NCBI GenBank assembly: GCA_003586115.2
Contig: QVOM02000103.1
Coordinates: 3,286,001 to 3,350,000 of the forward strand
From: Salvator merianae
Lineage: Eukaryota > Chordata > Lepidosauria > Squamata > Teiidae
Direction of reading: 5' to 3'
Length of the DNA: 64,000 bases
Every line of letters begins with the position of its first letter. The first letter of the stretch is position 1. The position numbers were made by a program, and so were the translations under genes. Of this stretch, positions 12,302 to 24,127 are shown piece by piece. Under the pieces are notes generated by a model. The model made no database searches. It worked only from the letters and a program-made list of their open reading frames with translations, and was not told the DNA's origin.

Positions 12302-12810
12302 GGGCCTGTACGCACTTGCTGGTAGCAAGTGTCAAGAACACTTGCTAATCAAGCGCATCCACACCTTGTGGAGGTCCGAGCAGTCAGGAGCATGCTACAG
12401 CCACTCCTGATCACTTCTATCTGTGGAGCACTAATTAATGCTCCACAACCTTACCAGGAGGTAAAAGTCACATCCCAGTAAGGTGCATTTGCACTTACCT
12501 GGTGTTGTGGCATCCAGGCCAGTGAAATGGACTAATGGCACCTGTGTGATCAGCTCATCACACCTGCATGGACCTGCACGGGCCTGCCGGTCACCAGGGC
12601 AGCAGCCAGACATTTCCTGGTTCTGTCATGGTAAGGACTGAGTAAGGCTACTGGTATTTGTACTGTGAATGCCAGTAGCCTGCTTCAGGTAAATAATTAG
12701 GTACTTACAGACAGTGTCCACAGTACAGACAGTGTCCATGAAAAGGCCCACTATTCCATCTTAGAATGGGACAATTTTCCCATTCTAAGGTAGAAAGTGT
12801 GAAAAGGCCC
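12302..12810 (-). mobile_element. TIR element, hairpin-rich GGGCC family, old copy
   Basis: The left end is GGGCCTGTACGCACTTGC. The right end reads inward as GGGCCTTTTCACACTTTC. Next to the right TIR lies the hairpin 12760-12789 (TTAGAATGGGA paired with TCCCATTCTAA), which recurs next to the TIR at 21209, 31585 and 42968. The opposite end carries a CACTTGCTGG/AGCAAGTG hairpin, again shared with the other copies. A 17-base tandem (ACAGACAGTGTCCA) is at 12708-12738. No ORF. The flanking triplets (ACA and TTA) do not match, so the target duplication is lost or the ends are slightly wrong. Confidence 0.65.
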
Positions 12811-12830
12811 TTAATGTACTATAATAATAA

Positions 12831-12831
12831 C

Positions 12832-12862
<31 letters not shown>

Positions 12863-12900
12863 CCTTCCTCCTCTCTCTCTCTCTCTCTCTCCTTCCTCCT
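12831..12900. repeat. (CT)n microsatellite with CCTTCCTC interruptions
   Basis: About 70 bases of pyrimidine repeat, in two CT blocks each followed by CCTTCCTCCT. Confidence 0.97.
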
Positions 12901-13207
12901 CATGTACAGTTTTCTTCCATACCACATTTTTGTGCAGCATAGCCTTTATTAATGTGTGATTTGTAAATCAGTGTCCTTACACAATATGAAACCACGCTGC
13001 TTTGAGGCATGCTATAAGAACCAGTCAAGCTTATTGATAAGTCAATATGACCATATCAAAAAGTACACAATAAATAAAAATAAAAACAGAAAAGAAACAG
13101 TGATTAGAGTAACAAAAACAAACTGTGAACCCAATACTGCTGTGATATGATGCTCTCAATCTAAAAGCCTTCAGCATACAAACTGGCTTTTTCCTTGGAG
13201 TACAAGC

Positions 13208-13555
13208 TAGAGATGTCTGCAGTTCAATTTGCATTCAGACATTTGATCAAATAGTTTGTCTTTGCAGATGCTCACATTGTACCAAACATGCAGTTGTTTG
13301 GATACCCAAATATTCAATTGAACCAAACCAGTCTCCCATCTGTGAACACAAACAATTCAATCAAACATTCATGTTTCACTGTGTTTTTCCATTGAAAAGG
13401 GCTTTTTTTCAATTGATTTTTTTTTCAAACCAGTGCAAAATCAAACATGAACAACTGTTTGTTCAATTAAACAATTTGATGGTGAACTGAATAAACAGGT
13501 GTTCAGTTTGACAGTGAATTGAACGTGCAAATTTTGTTCATGCACGTTCATCTGC
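13208..13555. mobile_element. hAT-type MITE, decayed copy
   Basis: Starts TAGAGATGTCTGCAGTTCAA and ends GTTCATGCACGTTCATCTGC, a degraded inverted repeat of the TAGAGATGTGCA type that ends the better copies at 46214 and 60942. The interior is rich in TTCAATTGAA/GTTTGG motifs as in those copies. The flanks (GTACAAGC and TTACAAAT) share only a 5-base core, so the 8-bp duplication is only suggested. Confidence 0.5.
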
Positions 13556-14453
13556 TTACAAATAATTAGTTCAGCCTTTCCCTTCTCCCCTACATGCACT
13601 GAAACTACTAGCTGGGCTAGGTCAGGCCTTCCTACTTTCTCCAGGCTGTTTGTGTGAATCATGTGGCCAACCAATTAGCCTGTAGGCAGGTGCTTCATGC
13701 TTGCCTGGGCTTCCCAGAAATGGAAGACCATAAGTCTTCTGAGAAAGCCAAGTGCACATAGGTGTGCAGATTTACTATCTGGAAGGCCTCAAATGTGACC
13801 AATCATGTTTGAGTCTTCCAGGAAGAAGATATATGCATGTCCATGTGTTTGCCTTTCTGGGAGGACTTGTATTCCTCCACTGCTGGAAGACCCAAACACA
13901 TGTGAAGCAACTGTCTGTGGACCAACCAGAGTCCAGGAGGACCACACAGCAGGCAGCAGCAGCAAGCAAACCCAACCCAATCCAACTCAGTCCAGCCTAG
14001 CACCTTCGTATAGCACAGATCTGGGGAAAAAGTGTGGAAGCTGCAGGCTTGAGGGACTGGAAAAGGGAAGGAGGAAGGCTGCGGGTGTGAAGGTAGAATG
14101 AGGGAAGCCACAAGCATAAGGCTAAAAGGGCCCCCCACAAATATGAGGTTGGTTTTATTTTAAATGGTAAACAATTTGGGTGGGGCTTGGTACATTTTTA
14201 GTGTGAACTTAACCGGTCAGAACCCAGTGCTGTATCTCTAATGTCTACTGACCTAGCTTGTTCCTCAAAGCATACCCTAGATAATCTGCTGGAATTCACC
14301 TGCATGCCCTGAAGGTTTTTAGGCTTCAAATTGTATTACTGCCTAGTCCAGTTCTAAGTGCACAAAAGAAAGTGGATTGGACAGACCTCAATAAAAGGCA
14401 CAGAAAGCGAGTTTGGACCCTATCAAAATGACATTAGAGCAGTTCCATACCTT
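13556..14453. other. No gene recognised
   Basis: Frames on both strands at 13752-14138 overlap each other and show no domain. The repeated CCCAACCCAATCCAACTCAG wording is low-complexity. Confidence 0.5.
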
Positions 14454-14910
14454 GGTCCTTTCTGCACATACTTGACTTTAATCTGTATTAGTGGATAGAG
14501 AATACCCCTGTCCATGGATCTAGAATGCAGGTTGGAGTGGGCAGGATCACACAAGTTTCACAGCCGGATCCCCATATTTCTGAAAGCTAGGAACAAAAGT
14601 TCCTAGCCTCAGAGCCTCTGTGAAGTCCTTTTCAGTGATACACTGTGTGACACTACTGAAATGCATCCCCTGGTAGTTCCAAACAAGGGTGGCATGTCTT
14701 CTGCACACTTCCCATGTTCCAGTTGTGGGCTGTGCTAATCCACTGGTGGACCCGATTAAACAAGTCTACCAGTGATCCAGATAAAGGCCTCCCTTAATCC
14801 GATCATGCTCTGTCTAATGCAGACAGATCAGACTAACATGCAGATCTATGAGACCTAAAAGCATATTACATGGCCCCTTATTCCATATTAAGGGTCTATG
14901 CAGAATCGCC
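14454..14910. mobile_element. TIR element, TTCTGCAC subfamily, with 3-bp duplication CTT
   Basis: The left end is GGTCCTTTCTGCACATACTT. The right end reads inward as GGCGATTCTGCATAGACCC. The next ~40 bases of the left side (TGACTTTAATCTGTATTA, then GGATAGAGAATACCCC) match the inner side of the right end of 23518-23697 and the element starting at 63933. CTT precedes the left end (14451-14453) and follows the right end (14911-14913). No ORF, so nonautonomous. Confidence 0.65.
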
Positions 14911-17454
14911 CTTTGTTTCTTTAAAGAACTTTGTGCAGTGAATTCTCAGAATTAGTGTTAAGAAAGCAATGCTTGGTGAACCAAAAATTAAAGATCAAGA
15001 GACAGAACCTTCCAATTCAACAGCAGTATCTGAGAGATCTGGTAGTGTACTGAGACTAATCAGGAAATTGTACCCATGTGGACTGCTGTTTTTGTTTACC
15101 TCTGGTGCATCTGCTTGTAGATGGCAATAACTAGACAACTCTAGGTGGACTCAGAAAATAAGTCTGGGTTGTTCCTATTAAACATTTTTGTGGTCACTTA
15201 ACAGAAGATTCCAGGTATGTTGGGTAGACTTGTAAGTCCAAGTCACCAAAAGTGTAGCTTAACCTGATGATGTGCAATTCTTGTACCAATAGCAACTGGT
15301 ATGCCAGAGGGAAAAGGTCAACCCATGAATCACTGCTTAGAGTCTCCCCTGCATGTGCATGCCATCCACCACTGCCTTATGCATGCCCTGACAGGAAGGA
15401 ATCCCTTCACCTTATGATTCTAGAATACAATATATTTCAACAGTCCATCTAACAATGAGTCTTTGGAGCTCAGCAGAAAAAGCTGTAGATAAGTCCTATA
15501 GGTAGGAGAGTCTACATAACTAGTTCCTAGTTATGCACTTCCTAGTTGCCTCAAGGCCTAGGCATCCCAATGATAGGAAGCCTAGAGGCCTAAAAACAAC
15601 CACACAGACTCTCACCCCAGAGTGACCTGTGAGCCATCACAACATCCCTGCAAGACACCTTACTGGGTTACCTCTTCAAAGAACTCTGACGGAAATTTGC
15701 AGTAGCTATCATGGTTCTTTCCATGCATGAGGAGGGAAGAGGTGATCTACCAGGCCAATTTCTGTACAGACCACTTCTCCAAAGCACCAAAATTGAACAA
15801 CTTCTGGATCTGTATCAAGTGCTTCAAGAAACACTCTTGTGTAGAAATATTTATGCTTTGAGGGGAGTTCTCTTGCAGCAGTGAGGACAGGAAATTAACG
15901 ATGTGTGATTGCCACAACTCCAGCCTTTGATCTGGCTTGTGTGTGACTTGTGCCTCCTGTTCCTAATCTCAGCTGCTGCCCACCTGCACAGGGACACAGC
16001 CTTAAACAGGGCTATATCCTAAAAATGGGCAAGCTGGAAAATCAGCAACTGACCACCAAACTGCAGCCTCAGTGATAACTGAGCCAATCTTCTCTGTTTA
16101 CCTTTCATCTAGCATCTGGCCAGAATGTTGTGCAGTGTAAGTGCCACTTACATAAGAACATCTAAAGATAAATACATTTGAGCTTATTTCCATTGTTCCT
16201 AATAGTGCTTGCTTCCAGAAAAGTGAGGTTAGGATTGCAGCCTTGCTTAAAAAGGCAGGCATATGACTGCACTACGCATGGTTGCATAGTTTAGTTAAGC
16301 ACACTCCCCAACTGGCTCTGCTGTGCTTAGAGCCGCACATCTATCCTCATCGTATCATTACTTATAAAGGAATACATTATGGATTAATTGATTTTTTAAA
16401 AAAAAATAAAAGATGATATTAGATTTTGTCACCTGTCTGGTGATAGTTTAATGTTAATAAAGTGATGTCAGTTGTGCTTTTATATGTTGCATATCTTCAT
16501 TTTCAGCCTTTCATGAGTTCTAAGCACACTTTTGTGCAACCAAGACCTAAAAAATACAGTGCAATATAGCTACTGAGCTCATTCATATATTTGTGATGCT
16601 ACCAAACCACAATAAATTATGTTATTTTCCAAGGAGAGATTTCCAGTCGCATTTTAAATGACATGTCTAAATAAAGGATTTAATTTAGAATGTATGAGAG
16701 AGTTATTATATGTTAATTAAATACTCACTGATTGCTATGAATATCTGTTGAAGGGTAATGACAGTTTGTATGAAGACAAATATCACACAATTAAATCTCA
16801 GTAAATACATTCTCAATAATAATTTAACACATACTAACAGTCTGATCCGCAATCCAGTTAAATTGAAGTACTCAGTTTTAAATCAATTTAGTCTCGTCCT
16901 CAGTAAGAATCAATCAACTTAAGTCCAAGTATGTTAGCTTAACTCGGTTGTAGTCATGAGTTGTATTATGTATCTGAGCATGTTTCATTGCGACACACTT
17001 ACACAGTTTGTCATCAACCAGCTTACCATCCTTGCCAGAAAGGAATTTCAATATCATGTTTTCACTGTTCTGGAAGAGCATTAGAAGGATGAGATTTAAT
17101 GAAACCTTCATTGCCTTTGATTATTTGGTAGGATACAATCAGTGTAGCCTGCTTCACCTAACACAGCTTCATTCTACTTTGAGTACACTACAACCCCAGC
17201 TGAAGTTACAGATTAAAATGCAGATATTCCCTCTGACCCCTTAATTTTGCCAATAAATTGGTTTTGAGGTCGGTACAAATTTCCAAACAAATTCCACCCT
17301 CACTTAGCTCATTATTTCATTATTAGTGAGACAAGAAAAGCAAGCTTCCAAATACATTGCAGAGCCAGAGAAGAAGCAGGAAAGGAGCCATCTCAGTTTT
17401 CTAATGTTGAAGGGGTAGAAGAAAGGTCTCCTTGTACAAAATAACAATTTTGCT

Positions 17455-17455
<1 letters not shown>
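14911..17455. other. No gene recognised
   Basis: Mixed sequence, AT-rich after 16380. No transposon ends, RNA genes or coding style identified. Confidence 0.45.

Positions 17456-17500
<45 letters not shown>
17456..17500. repeat. (AAT)n microsatellite
   Basis: About 15 uninterrupted AAT units. Confidence 0.98.
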
Positions 17501-17826
17501 AATATAATAATGGTGTCAGCATTAATGGCTCCCAGTCAGGATGGCTATCTTCTACCTTCATGTTAAAAGTTGGTGCCTCTTTTGCTATAGAATATGAATG
17601 GGGTAAGTACTGCATCTTCATGAGCTTGAGTTTTCCAGAAGCAGAGAGTTAGATAGATGAAGTCTTTGGTCTCATCCAGACCATGTTTTCAACTAAAGCT
17701 GTGCTGTATGGCTGGTAGGTAGTCCAAAAAACAAAAACAAACAAAAATAATTTCTCATTATAAATGCCAGTGTTGAAGCCAAAGAAGGATGACTGCACTT
17801 TTTAAATTATTTCTACACTGGAAAAC

Positions 17827-18255
17827 TCAAAAGTTTATCAGATCATGTAGTTTGAAAATAAACAGCAAGGATGCTGTCCAAGAGCACCACAATACTTTCT
17901 TCTGCATGACCATATTAAACCCAAGGTGACAAGAGGTTATCCCCATTCTAAGATAGAGAAGTTTTTCAACATAATCTATGTTAGATAGTAAGAAAATCCA
18001 CAGTAACATGGCTAGGGTGTATGGGAAGAAGGTCAGGCCAAGGACGTAGGAGTCAAGGACAGAAATACAAAGTAGAATGTTGGAAGCACAGCTGGAATCT
18101 GAAAGCAAAACTGGAGCAAAGATCTGCACTATTTTCACAAGGTAATTTTCACAAGCTACACTATTTTCACAAGAAGACACAGGGGAAAAAGTATTAGGGT
18201 ATTGAAACAATGAGATAGTAAGATAAATAATTAGATATTTAATAAAAATGATCAA
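17827..18255 (-). other. Hydrophobic open frame, function unknown, its 5' end replaced by an L1 insertion
   Basis: A 142-codon frame on the minus strand with a long apolar region (SNILLCISVLDSYVLGLTFF and following), which would make one or two membrane helices if translated. Its first 24 codons lie inside the L1 insert (18184 onward), so they are not original. At the empty site the frame would instead continue into 19744-19709, giving 130 codons starting at an ATG two codons after an in-frame TAA. I do not recognise a family. Without a paralogue, splice sites or conservation it may be a chance frame in AT-rich DNA. Confidence 0.25.
18171..18183. repeat. Target-site duplication of the L1 (left copy)
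   Basis: A 13-base perfect match to 19696-19708. Confidence 0.85.
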
Positions 18256-19575
18256 GATTAAGGAAAATGGTATTAAATATGGGAACTCATGAAGGAGGAT
18301 GGTCTATTCCCACTCTGGAGAAATATTATGTGGCTTTTCAAATTAAAAAAATTAATAGAGTTAGAAGATAAAATAGAGTAAAAGTAGAGAAAAAGATACA
18401 CAATTTAGAGAATAGTAGTTTAATGTGAGGTAAGATGCCAGTGAGAAAATTTAGAGAATTATATGGACCAGTGAAACAAGTAATGGAAGTTTGGAGAATC
18501 TGTCAACAGAAATTAGCACCACAAACATTGAAATATACGATTATTGAATATATAAATAAGGATCAAGAGATGTTAGAAGAAAGAATATTACACCAATTAA
18601 AAGAAAGTGGGTTTAAATTGAGGGAACAGAAAATAAGACAGGCTGTTGGGAGAAGAGTGTTAACGCATAATTATTTGAGAAATTGGTATGTAACTAATAA
18701 TATACAGTTACTGATCTACAGACCATTGACAGAGATAGAGGAAATAATGGAAGAAAGTTTGAAGGGGTCAAGAGGAATAGGAAGTAAAATATATGGTTTA
18801 TTAACAAACCAAAAGAATGAAATAACAGAAAGCATGTTTCAAATATGGCAGCTAGATATTAATATTACAAGGGGAAATGTTGGGCAAAACCATAAAGAAA
18901 ATTAATAAATTAAAGAATAATAAGGTCCAGGAAAAGGTTCTTAGGATATTCTATAGATGGTATAGAACACCACCACAATTAGCACAAATTAGCTGGCATG
19001 GGTGTGGACAGACAGGTACGTTTCCACCTTTGGTGGGAATGTGATATTATAAAACTGTTTTGGAGAGATATTCAGAATAAAAATAATGATATTTCAAATG
19101 TAAATTTGAATTTATCACCTGAACTAAGTATTTTGTTTTTAACTAGTTTTTTTTTTGAAGTGACATCAGGGAGAATAACAGAGGAAAAACGGTATTTATT
19201 TGCTCAAATGATATATGTAGCACAATCAAGGAGTTGTATTGGGATGGAGAGAAAGTAATAAATGGTCATTAGATAATTGGTATAGGTATCTAATGGAACA
19301 ATATAGATTTATAAAATACAGGAAATAAGATTTAAAAGTCAAGATATGACATTGCTTTCTAAAACAGAGGAAAACTGGAAAGATTTATTGTATTTTTCAA
19401 TGAGGCCCCACGTGCCAGAAGAACTGAGGAAAGAAATAAGACTAACTCTTTGGTCCAGCTAAAATCAAAGAGAAAGAAAATGGAAGAAATAATCTAGAAG
19501 TTATCAACTAGTGTGTGCACAAGGGGTAGTTGGGTAGTGTGATGGTGGTGTAGTAGTTATTTTTTCTCTTTTTCA

Positions 19576-19611
<36 letters not shown>

Positions 19612-19695
19612 TATGATTTGTTACTTTTTGTTATGATTTGTTACTTCTTTTTGTATAATAATTTTTTTAAAAAATTTTTAAAAAAGAAGAAGAGG
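18184..19695 (+). mobile_element. L1 LINE, 5'-truncated 3' end, with 13-bp target duplication
   Basis: Codes broken L1 ORF2 C-terminal sequence: GGWSIPTLEKYYVAFQI near 18290, a frame at 18435-18905, then HLWWECDIIKLFW near 19020-19065 (the Cys-containing C-terminal region of L1 ORF2), and TEENWKDLLYF near 19365. Several stops and shifts separate these. The 3' end is A/T-rich with an A-rich tail to 19695 and contains a TG microsatellite. The 13 bases AAGAAGACACAGG stand at 18171-18183 and again at 19696-19708, which marks the insertion as target-primed retroposition. Confidence 0.85.
19581..19609. repeat. (TG)n microsatellite in the L1 3' UTR
   Basis: About 14 TG units. Confidence 0.97.
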
Positions 19696-19708
19696 AAGAA
19701 GACACAGG
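19696..19708. repeat. Target-site duplication of the L1 (right copy)
   Basis: A 13-base perfect match to 18171-18183, directly after the A-rich tail. Confidence 0.85.
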
Positions 19709-19774
19709 AAAGGTATACAAATATCCAGACACAGTGAAGTGCATGCCTTAGATTAGCCTTGATCCTGAGGGGGA

Positions 19775-20770
19775 GATTAAGAACCAAGATGCTTTTTATA
19801 GATGGAACAGGCAACCTCAGCAGTCACGGAATAAGAGGACAGGTCCTGTCCTGGGTTGGTAACTGGCTTAAGCACAGGAAATAGAGAGCAGGAATAAATG
19901 GTCAGTTCTAAAAGTGGAAAGAGGTGAAAAGTGGAGTCCTGCAAGGTTCAGTATTAGGACCCCTGCTATGTCAATTTATTCATAAATCATCTAGACACAG
20001 GGATAAGTAGTGAGTTAGCAAAGCTTGCTGATGACACTAAATTGTTCAGAGTAGTAAAAACTGAAAGTGATTGTAATGAACTCCATTGTGCCTCTTTATA
20101 AATCTATGGTGAGACCACACTTGGAATATTGTGTACAATTCTGGTCACCTCACCTCAGAAAGGATATTGTGGAACTGGAGAAGGTGCAGAAAAGGGCAAC
20201 CAGAATGATCAAGGGGCTGGAACACCTTCCTGACGAAAGCAGGCTGCAATGCCTTGGCCTCTTCAGCCTTGAAAAGCAGCGTTTAAAAGAAGACCTGATT
20301 GAAGTATATAAAATCATGCATAGTATGGATAGGGTGGACAGAGAGAAGTTTTTTCTCTATCACACAACACTAGGACTAGGGGGCACTCTCTGAACCTGAT
20401 GGGTAGGAGAGTTAGGACTGACAAGGGGAAGTATTTTTTCACCCAGAGGGTCATCGGTCTATGGAATTTGTTACCAGAAGACGTGGTGACAGCCATCAGC
20501 CTGGATGGCTTTAAGAAAGGACTGGACAGATTCATGGAGGTCAGGAGTATCATTGGCTACTAGAATGGATGCCTAGGTACTGCCTCCAGGTTGGAAAGAC
20601 AGGCAGGATGTCTGTAAAACCATTTGCAGGGAGTCAAGAGCAGGTGAAGGTTTTGCCTTTTATTCTGCTTGAGAATGCCCAGAAGCAATTGGTGGGGCAC
20701 TTTGTGAAACAGAATGCTGGACTAGATGGGTCGTGGCCTGATCCAGCAAGGCTCCTCTTATGTTCTTATC
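19775..20770 (+). mobile_element. CR1 LINE, 3' fragment with RT remnant and 3' UTR
   Basis: Plus-strand translation in shifting frames gives GVLQGSVLGPLL (RT motif before the catalytic box), FINHLDTG, then ELAKLADDTKLF, where LADD (20024-20035) is the catalytic aspartate box. The sequence then jumps at about 20067 to [20 protein letters not shown] and [15 protein letters not shown], the CR1 C-terminal domain. The part normally between them is deleted. The 3' UTR (about 20480-20770) ends with ACTAGATGGGTCGTGGCCTG... CTTATGTTCTTAT, the standard end of this family, also found at 48591-48834. One frameshift near 19975 and the deletion make it inactive. Confidence 0.88.
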
Positions 20771-21186
20771 TATGAGCCCTTATGTTTTTTTCCATGGTCA
20801 CTAGATGTCACTCTTGGCTCAGAAGCCAGGTTGCTGATGGTTCACAAATCAGGCTGCTCCTGACAAATAGATTCCAAACATTTTATCAGGATATAATCAT
20901 TTTGCATAGACCACAGCACATGCTCAAGGTCATGTTATACAAACTCAAGCTTCTCCAGACAGTCCTGACAATATAGTCTGAAAGACTATACAAGCAGGCA
21001 ATTCATATGATAAGTCACTGGTGTAGCAAGTTTGGAGTGGCTCCATGGTGTTATGTGCTCTTTTCCCTCCCCCAAGCTTGTTCTTGCCCCTTGACACACA
21101 GGGGGACCAGCACATTCTTTTTTTTAAAAAAAAATCTTTGTTTTCCCTGAAACCTAGCCTAGTTCCTCACTGTCTCTAGTCTGCCT

Positions 21187-21680
21187 GGGCATTTTTACAT
21201 TTACTGCATTAGAGCAGGATAATTATCCTGTTCTAACACAGTATTGACCATGCAGCATGGACACCATCTGCACTGCATGATCCTAGTCTGCACTATGAGC
21301 AGGAGACCAGCATTCATGGTATGAGTGCTGGTCTCCTTGCTCAGTCCTTACCATTGCAGTGGTCAGAAAGTAGCTGACCACTGCCATGGGCGACTGGCAG
21401 TGCTGCACAGCACATGGACACAGGCACAAATGGGCTCAGTCGCCACATGTGGCACGGTACAGCTCTGCATTCACACCCAGAAATGGGTACAAATGCACTT
21501 TACCAGGAGATGACTTCCAACTCCAGGTAGAGCTGTGAAGCACTAATTTGTGCTCCACAGCTCATCATGATCAGGAGCAGCATTATGCTGCTTCTGGTAA
21601 TGAGAGTCTCTGCAGAGTGCAGAAGCACTTTGTTAACAAGTGTCTGAGACACTCACTAGTACAAAATGCAGACAGGACCC
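21187..21680 (+). mobile_element. TIR element, hairpin-rich GGGCC family, decayed
   Basis: The left end is GGGCATTTTTACATTTACT. The right end reads inward as GGGTCCTGTCTGCATTTTGT. The left subterminal hairpin 21209-21236 (TTAGAGCAGGAT paired with ATCCTGTTCTAA) matches the family hairpin at 31585. Internal palindromes include AGGAGACCAGCA/TGCTGGTCTCCT (21299-21337) and GTGGTCAG/CTGACCAC (21359-21380). No ORF. Confidence 0.6.
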
Positions 21681-23517
21681 CTGATCCAGGGCTTTTCCTT
21701 TACATTTTAAAGATCCTCACGCAGGGTCTGTTTACGCCTTCCTTTATTCTGTTTTGTCATCTTTGCTTAGCTTATTAAAAACACAGCCTTTGCACAATCC
21801 AGTCATCATGGTCACTTTATCTTATCCTCAGCCCATTTTCACTGTGCAATAAACTATTCTGGAAATTTGCTGATATGATGCTGTTTTTAGCTTCTGGGGT
21901 AAAATATGCTGAACTGTGTGATTGTTGTGGCAAATTTATTATTCTTCAGATCTCTGTCCTTCAGCTTGCCATGCCAAATATGTTCCAGGCTCACTATTCT
22001 CTGAAGAAAGAGACAAGATAGACCAACATGCCCAGCAATATAAATAGAAAATCTCCTTGCTTTCTTAGTGTTATTATATTTACTTATAGCTACTACGAAA
22101 CAAATCCATCCTCATACCCTCTGTATTTTTAAGGGACCTTCCTCTTTCAGAATGGACAAAAACAGATCAGCTACGGCTGAACGCAGGGAGGTGGGTTGCA
22201 AAGCAGCAATTTGGAGAGGACTTATGAGTTAAAATTGCTGTAGGTCAAAGCACAGCATGTTGCAAGCTGAGGGGGCCCATCTGCTTATTCTGGACGAGGC
22301 AGATGAGTTAAACATACAAGGGGTTTTTGTCCCATTTTATCATGACATTTTAGAGGGTTTTAGTCAAACATATGTGTTTTTCATGCTTTTATTGTAATTC
22401 TTAACTAATTTGTATTTGGAGCTAATCTAGGTCAGGTTTTACAGATAACCCAGGCCTTTGTTATCTAGCTCTTGTGTAAGTTTCACATAAAGAAAACTGT
22501 TCTACTTCAGAAAAGTCTCTGATATATTACATTTAGGAATGGACAATCCCTCATCTCTGCCCACTTTCCTTCTAGCATTTCCCTCCATGAATTATGGTGG
22601 TAATCTACTATCATTCTGCTACTGTTAATTTAAAATGGGTTGGATAGCAAGGCCCTTTCCACACTGGGCAATAGATAGGACCATGGTCCAGTCTAGATCT
22701 CTTCCTTCCACACCTGAGTGCCCTAACTTGGGATAGCTGTAGACTTCAAAACTGAGGTCTACAACTGGCCCAGGGCTGGTACACCAGACCAAGGAGGCAG
22801 GTGAATGGTATTCCCTTCTGGTCCATTGTAACCCTTTTTTGGCAGTGAAGGTGAGGGGTTTTCAGAGGCAGTGGCAAGGTTTGGGATAGAACAGGCTGTC
22901 CAAATGCAGATGATCCAGTCTCACTTCAGTGGCAACTGGTCCCCATCTTGGGACAGATTGTGTATCCTGGGTCAGGGCAGCCCACCCTGATTCAAGATAT
23001 AAAGATTAAGTGCATAAATGGCTTTGGAAAATATGTATTTATAAAAAATAAAAGGACTTGTTCACACTTAGCAAGTGGAACTTTCCAGGTCACTCACTGG
23101 AATAGAGCATTTGCACCTGCAAACAGCTCCAGCTGGCTGGAAACTCACCAAAACCCACCTGAAGCTCACCAGAAGCCAAATAGCACTAGTCAAGAAAACT
23201 ATAGTCTGGAAGCTGACCAGAGCCATATGGTGAGGATCAGAAAAAGTGCATTTGCACCTCTTCTGGATTTGGAATGGCAAGGAGGCATGAAGTGTGCCAT
23301 CAGACAGTTTGGACCCAGGTTTGGACTTAGGGGTTAAGAACCTGGTGGCCTTTCCAGACATGTCTCTGGACACAGCTCCTCTAGTTCCAAACCCAGCTAC
23401 CTAACTAGCACACTGCCATTTTCACTTCTTCCCCAGCTGGTCGGCTCAAGGAGTGTTCCAGCGCTGACAGTGTGAATACTTCTCACACTGTAATCGATCC
23501 TGACTGGCCTGAACCCT
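21681..23517. other. No gene recognised; probable decayed TIR-element ends
   Basis: A GGCCCTTTCCACACTGGGC end starts near 22651 and resembles the family ends, but I could not pair it with a right end. The stretch 23050-23340 contains repeated CACCAGAAGC/AAACTCACC wording and no coding style. Confidence 0.4.
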
Positions 23518-23697
23518 GGCTCTTTCTGCACTTGGCTTTATTTTGGACTTTTTCCCAGAACAGGGGCTGGCTATCCACACACTACTGCAGATTATAGCAG
23601 ACCCCAGGTGGGGCCTGCCATTGTTCATAGTAGCATGCAGATGACAGATCCCTATTCCAATATATAATCTGGAATAATGTCAAGTGCAGAAAGGGCC
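23518..23697. mobile_element. Compact 180-bp MITE, TTCTGCAC subfamily, with 3-bp duplication CCT
   Basis: The ends are GGCTCTTTCTGCACTTGGC and, reading inward from the right, GGCCCTTTCTGCACTTGAC, with pairing that stays recognisable for about 30 bases. CCT stands at 23515-23517 and at 23698-23700. No coding capacity. The right half is nearly the same as the last 68 bases of the window (63933 onward). Confidence 0.8.
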
Positions 23698-23958
23698 CCT
23701 GTTAGTTAGAACGTTCCACTCTGGTAAGTGCAAAAACAGCCAAAGACAAGTGGCCCAAACAGTAGTAGATGGCAGAATATTTGAGATGTGAAAAGTGTGG
23801 CATAATAACACAATAATATATGCAGTGAAGATGCTTAGTTGCAAACAGACTGGTTGCAAATGCATACAAGCAGCTAAATAATAATTTATTCATCCGAAAC
23901 CAGCAAGAGGGATTCTTCATTTAAGCAGTAACATTTTGGGTTCCATTCTCCACCACCA

Positions 23959-24127
23959 ATGAAGCAAGAAGGAGGAAGAGGAAATGGAAGAAGGAGGAGG
24001 AGGAGGAAGAAGAAGAATAGGGGGCAGAGGAGAAGAAGAAAAGGGAAGGAGGAGGAGGAGGAGGAGAAGGAAGAAGAAGGGGGAGGAGGAGGAAGAGGAG
24101 GAGGAGGAGGAGGCGGAGGGGAAGGAG
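23959..24127 (+). repeat. Purine tract, GGA/GAA-rich, about 170 bases
   Basis: Almost pure A/G on the plus strand (GAGGAGGAGGAAG type). The long frames on both strands here (poly-Arg/Glu or poly-Ser/Pro/Leu) are products of this composition. Confidence 0.97.
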
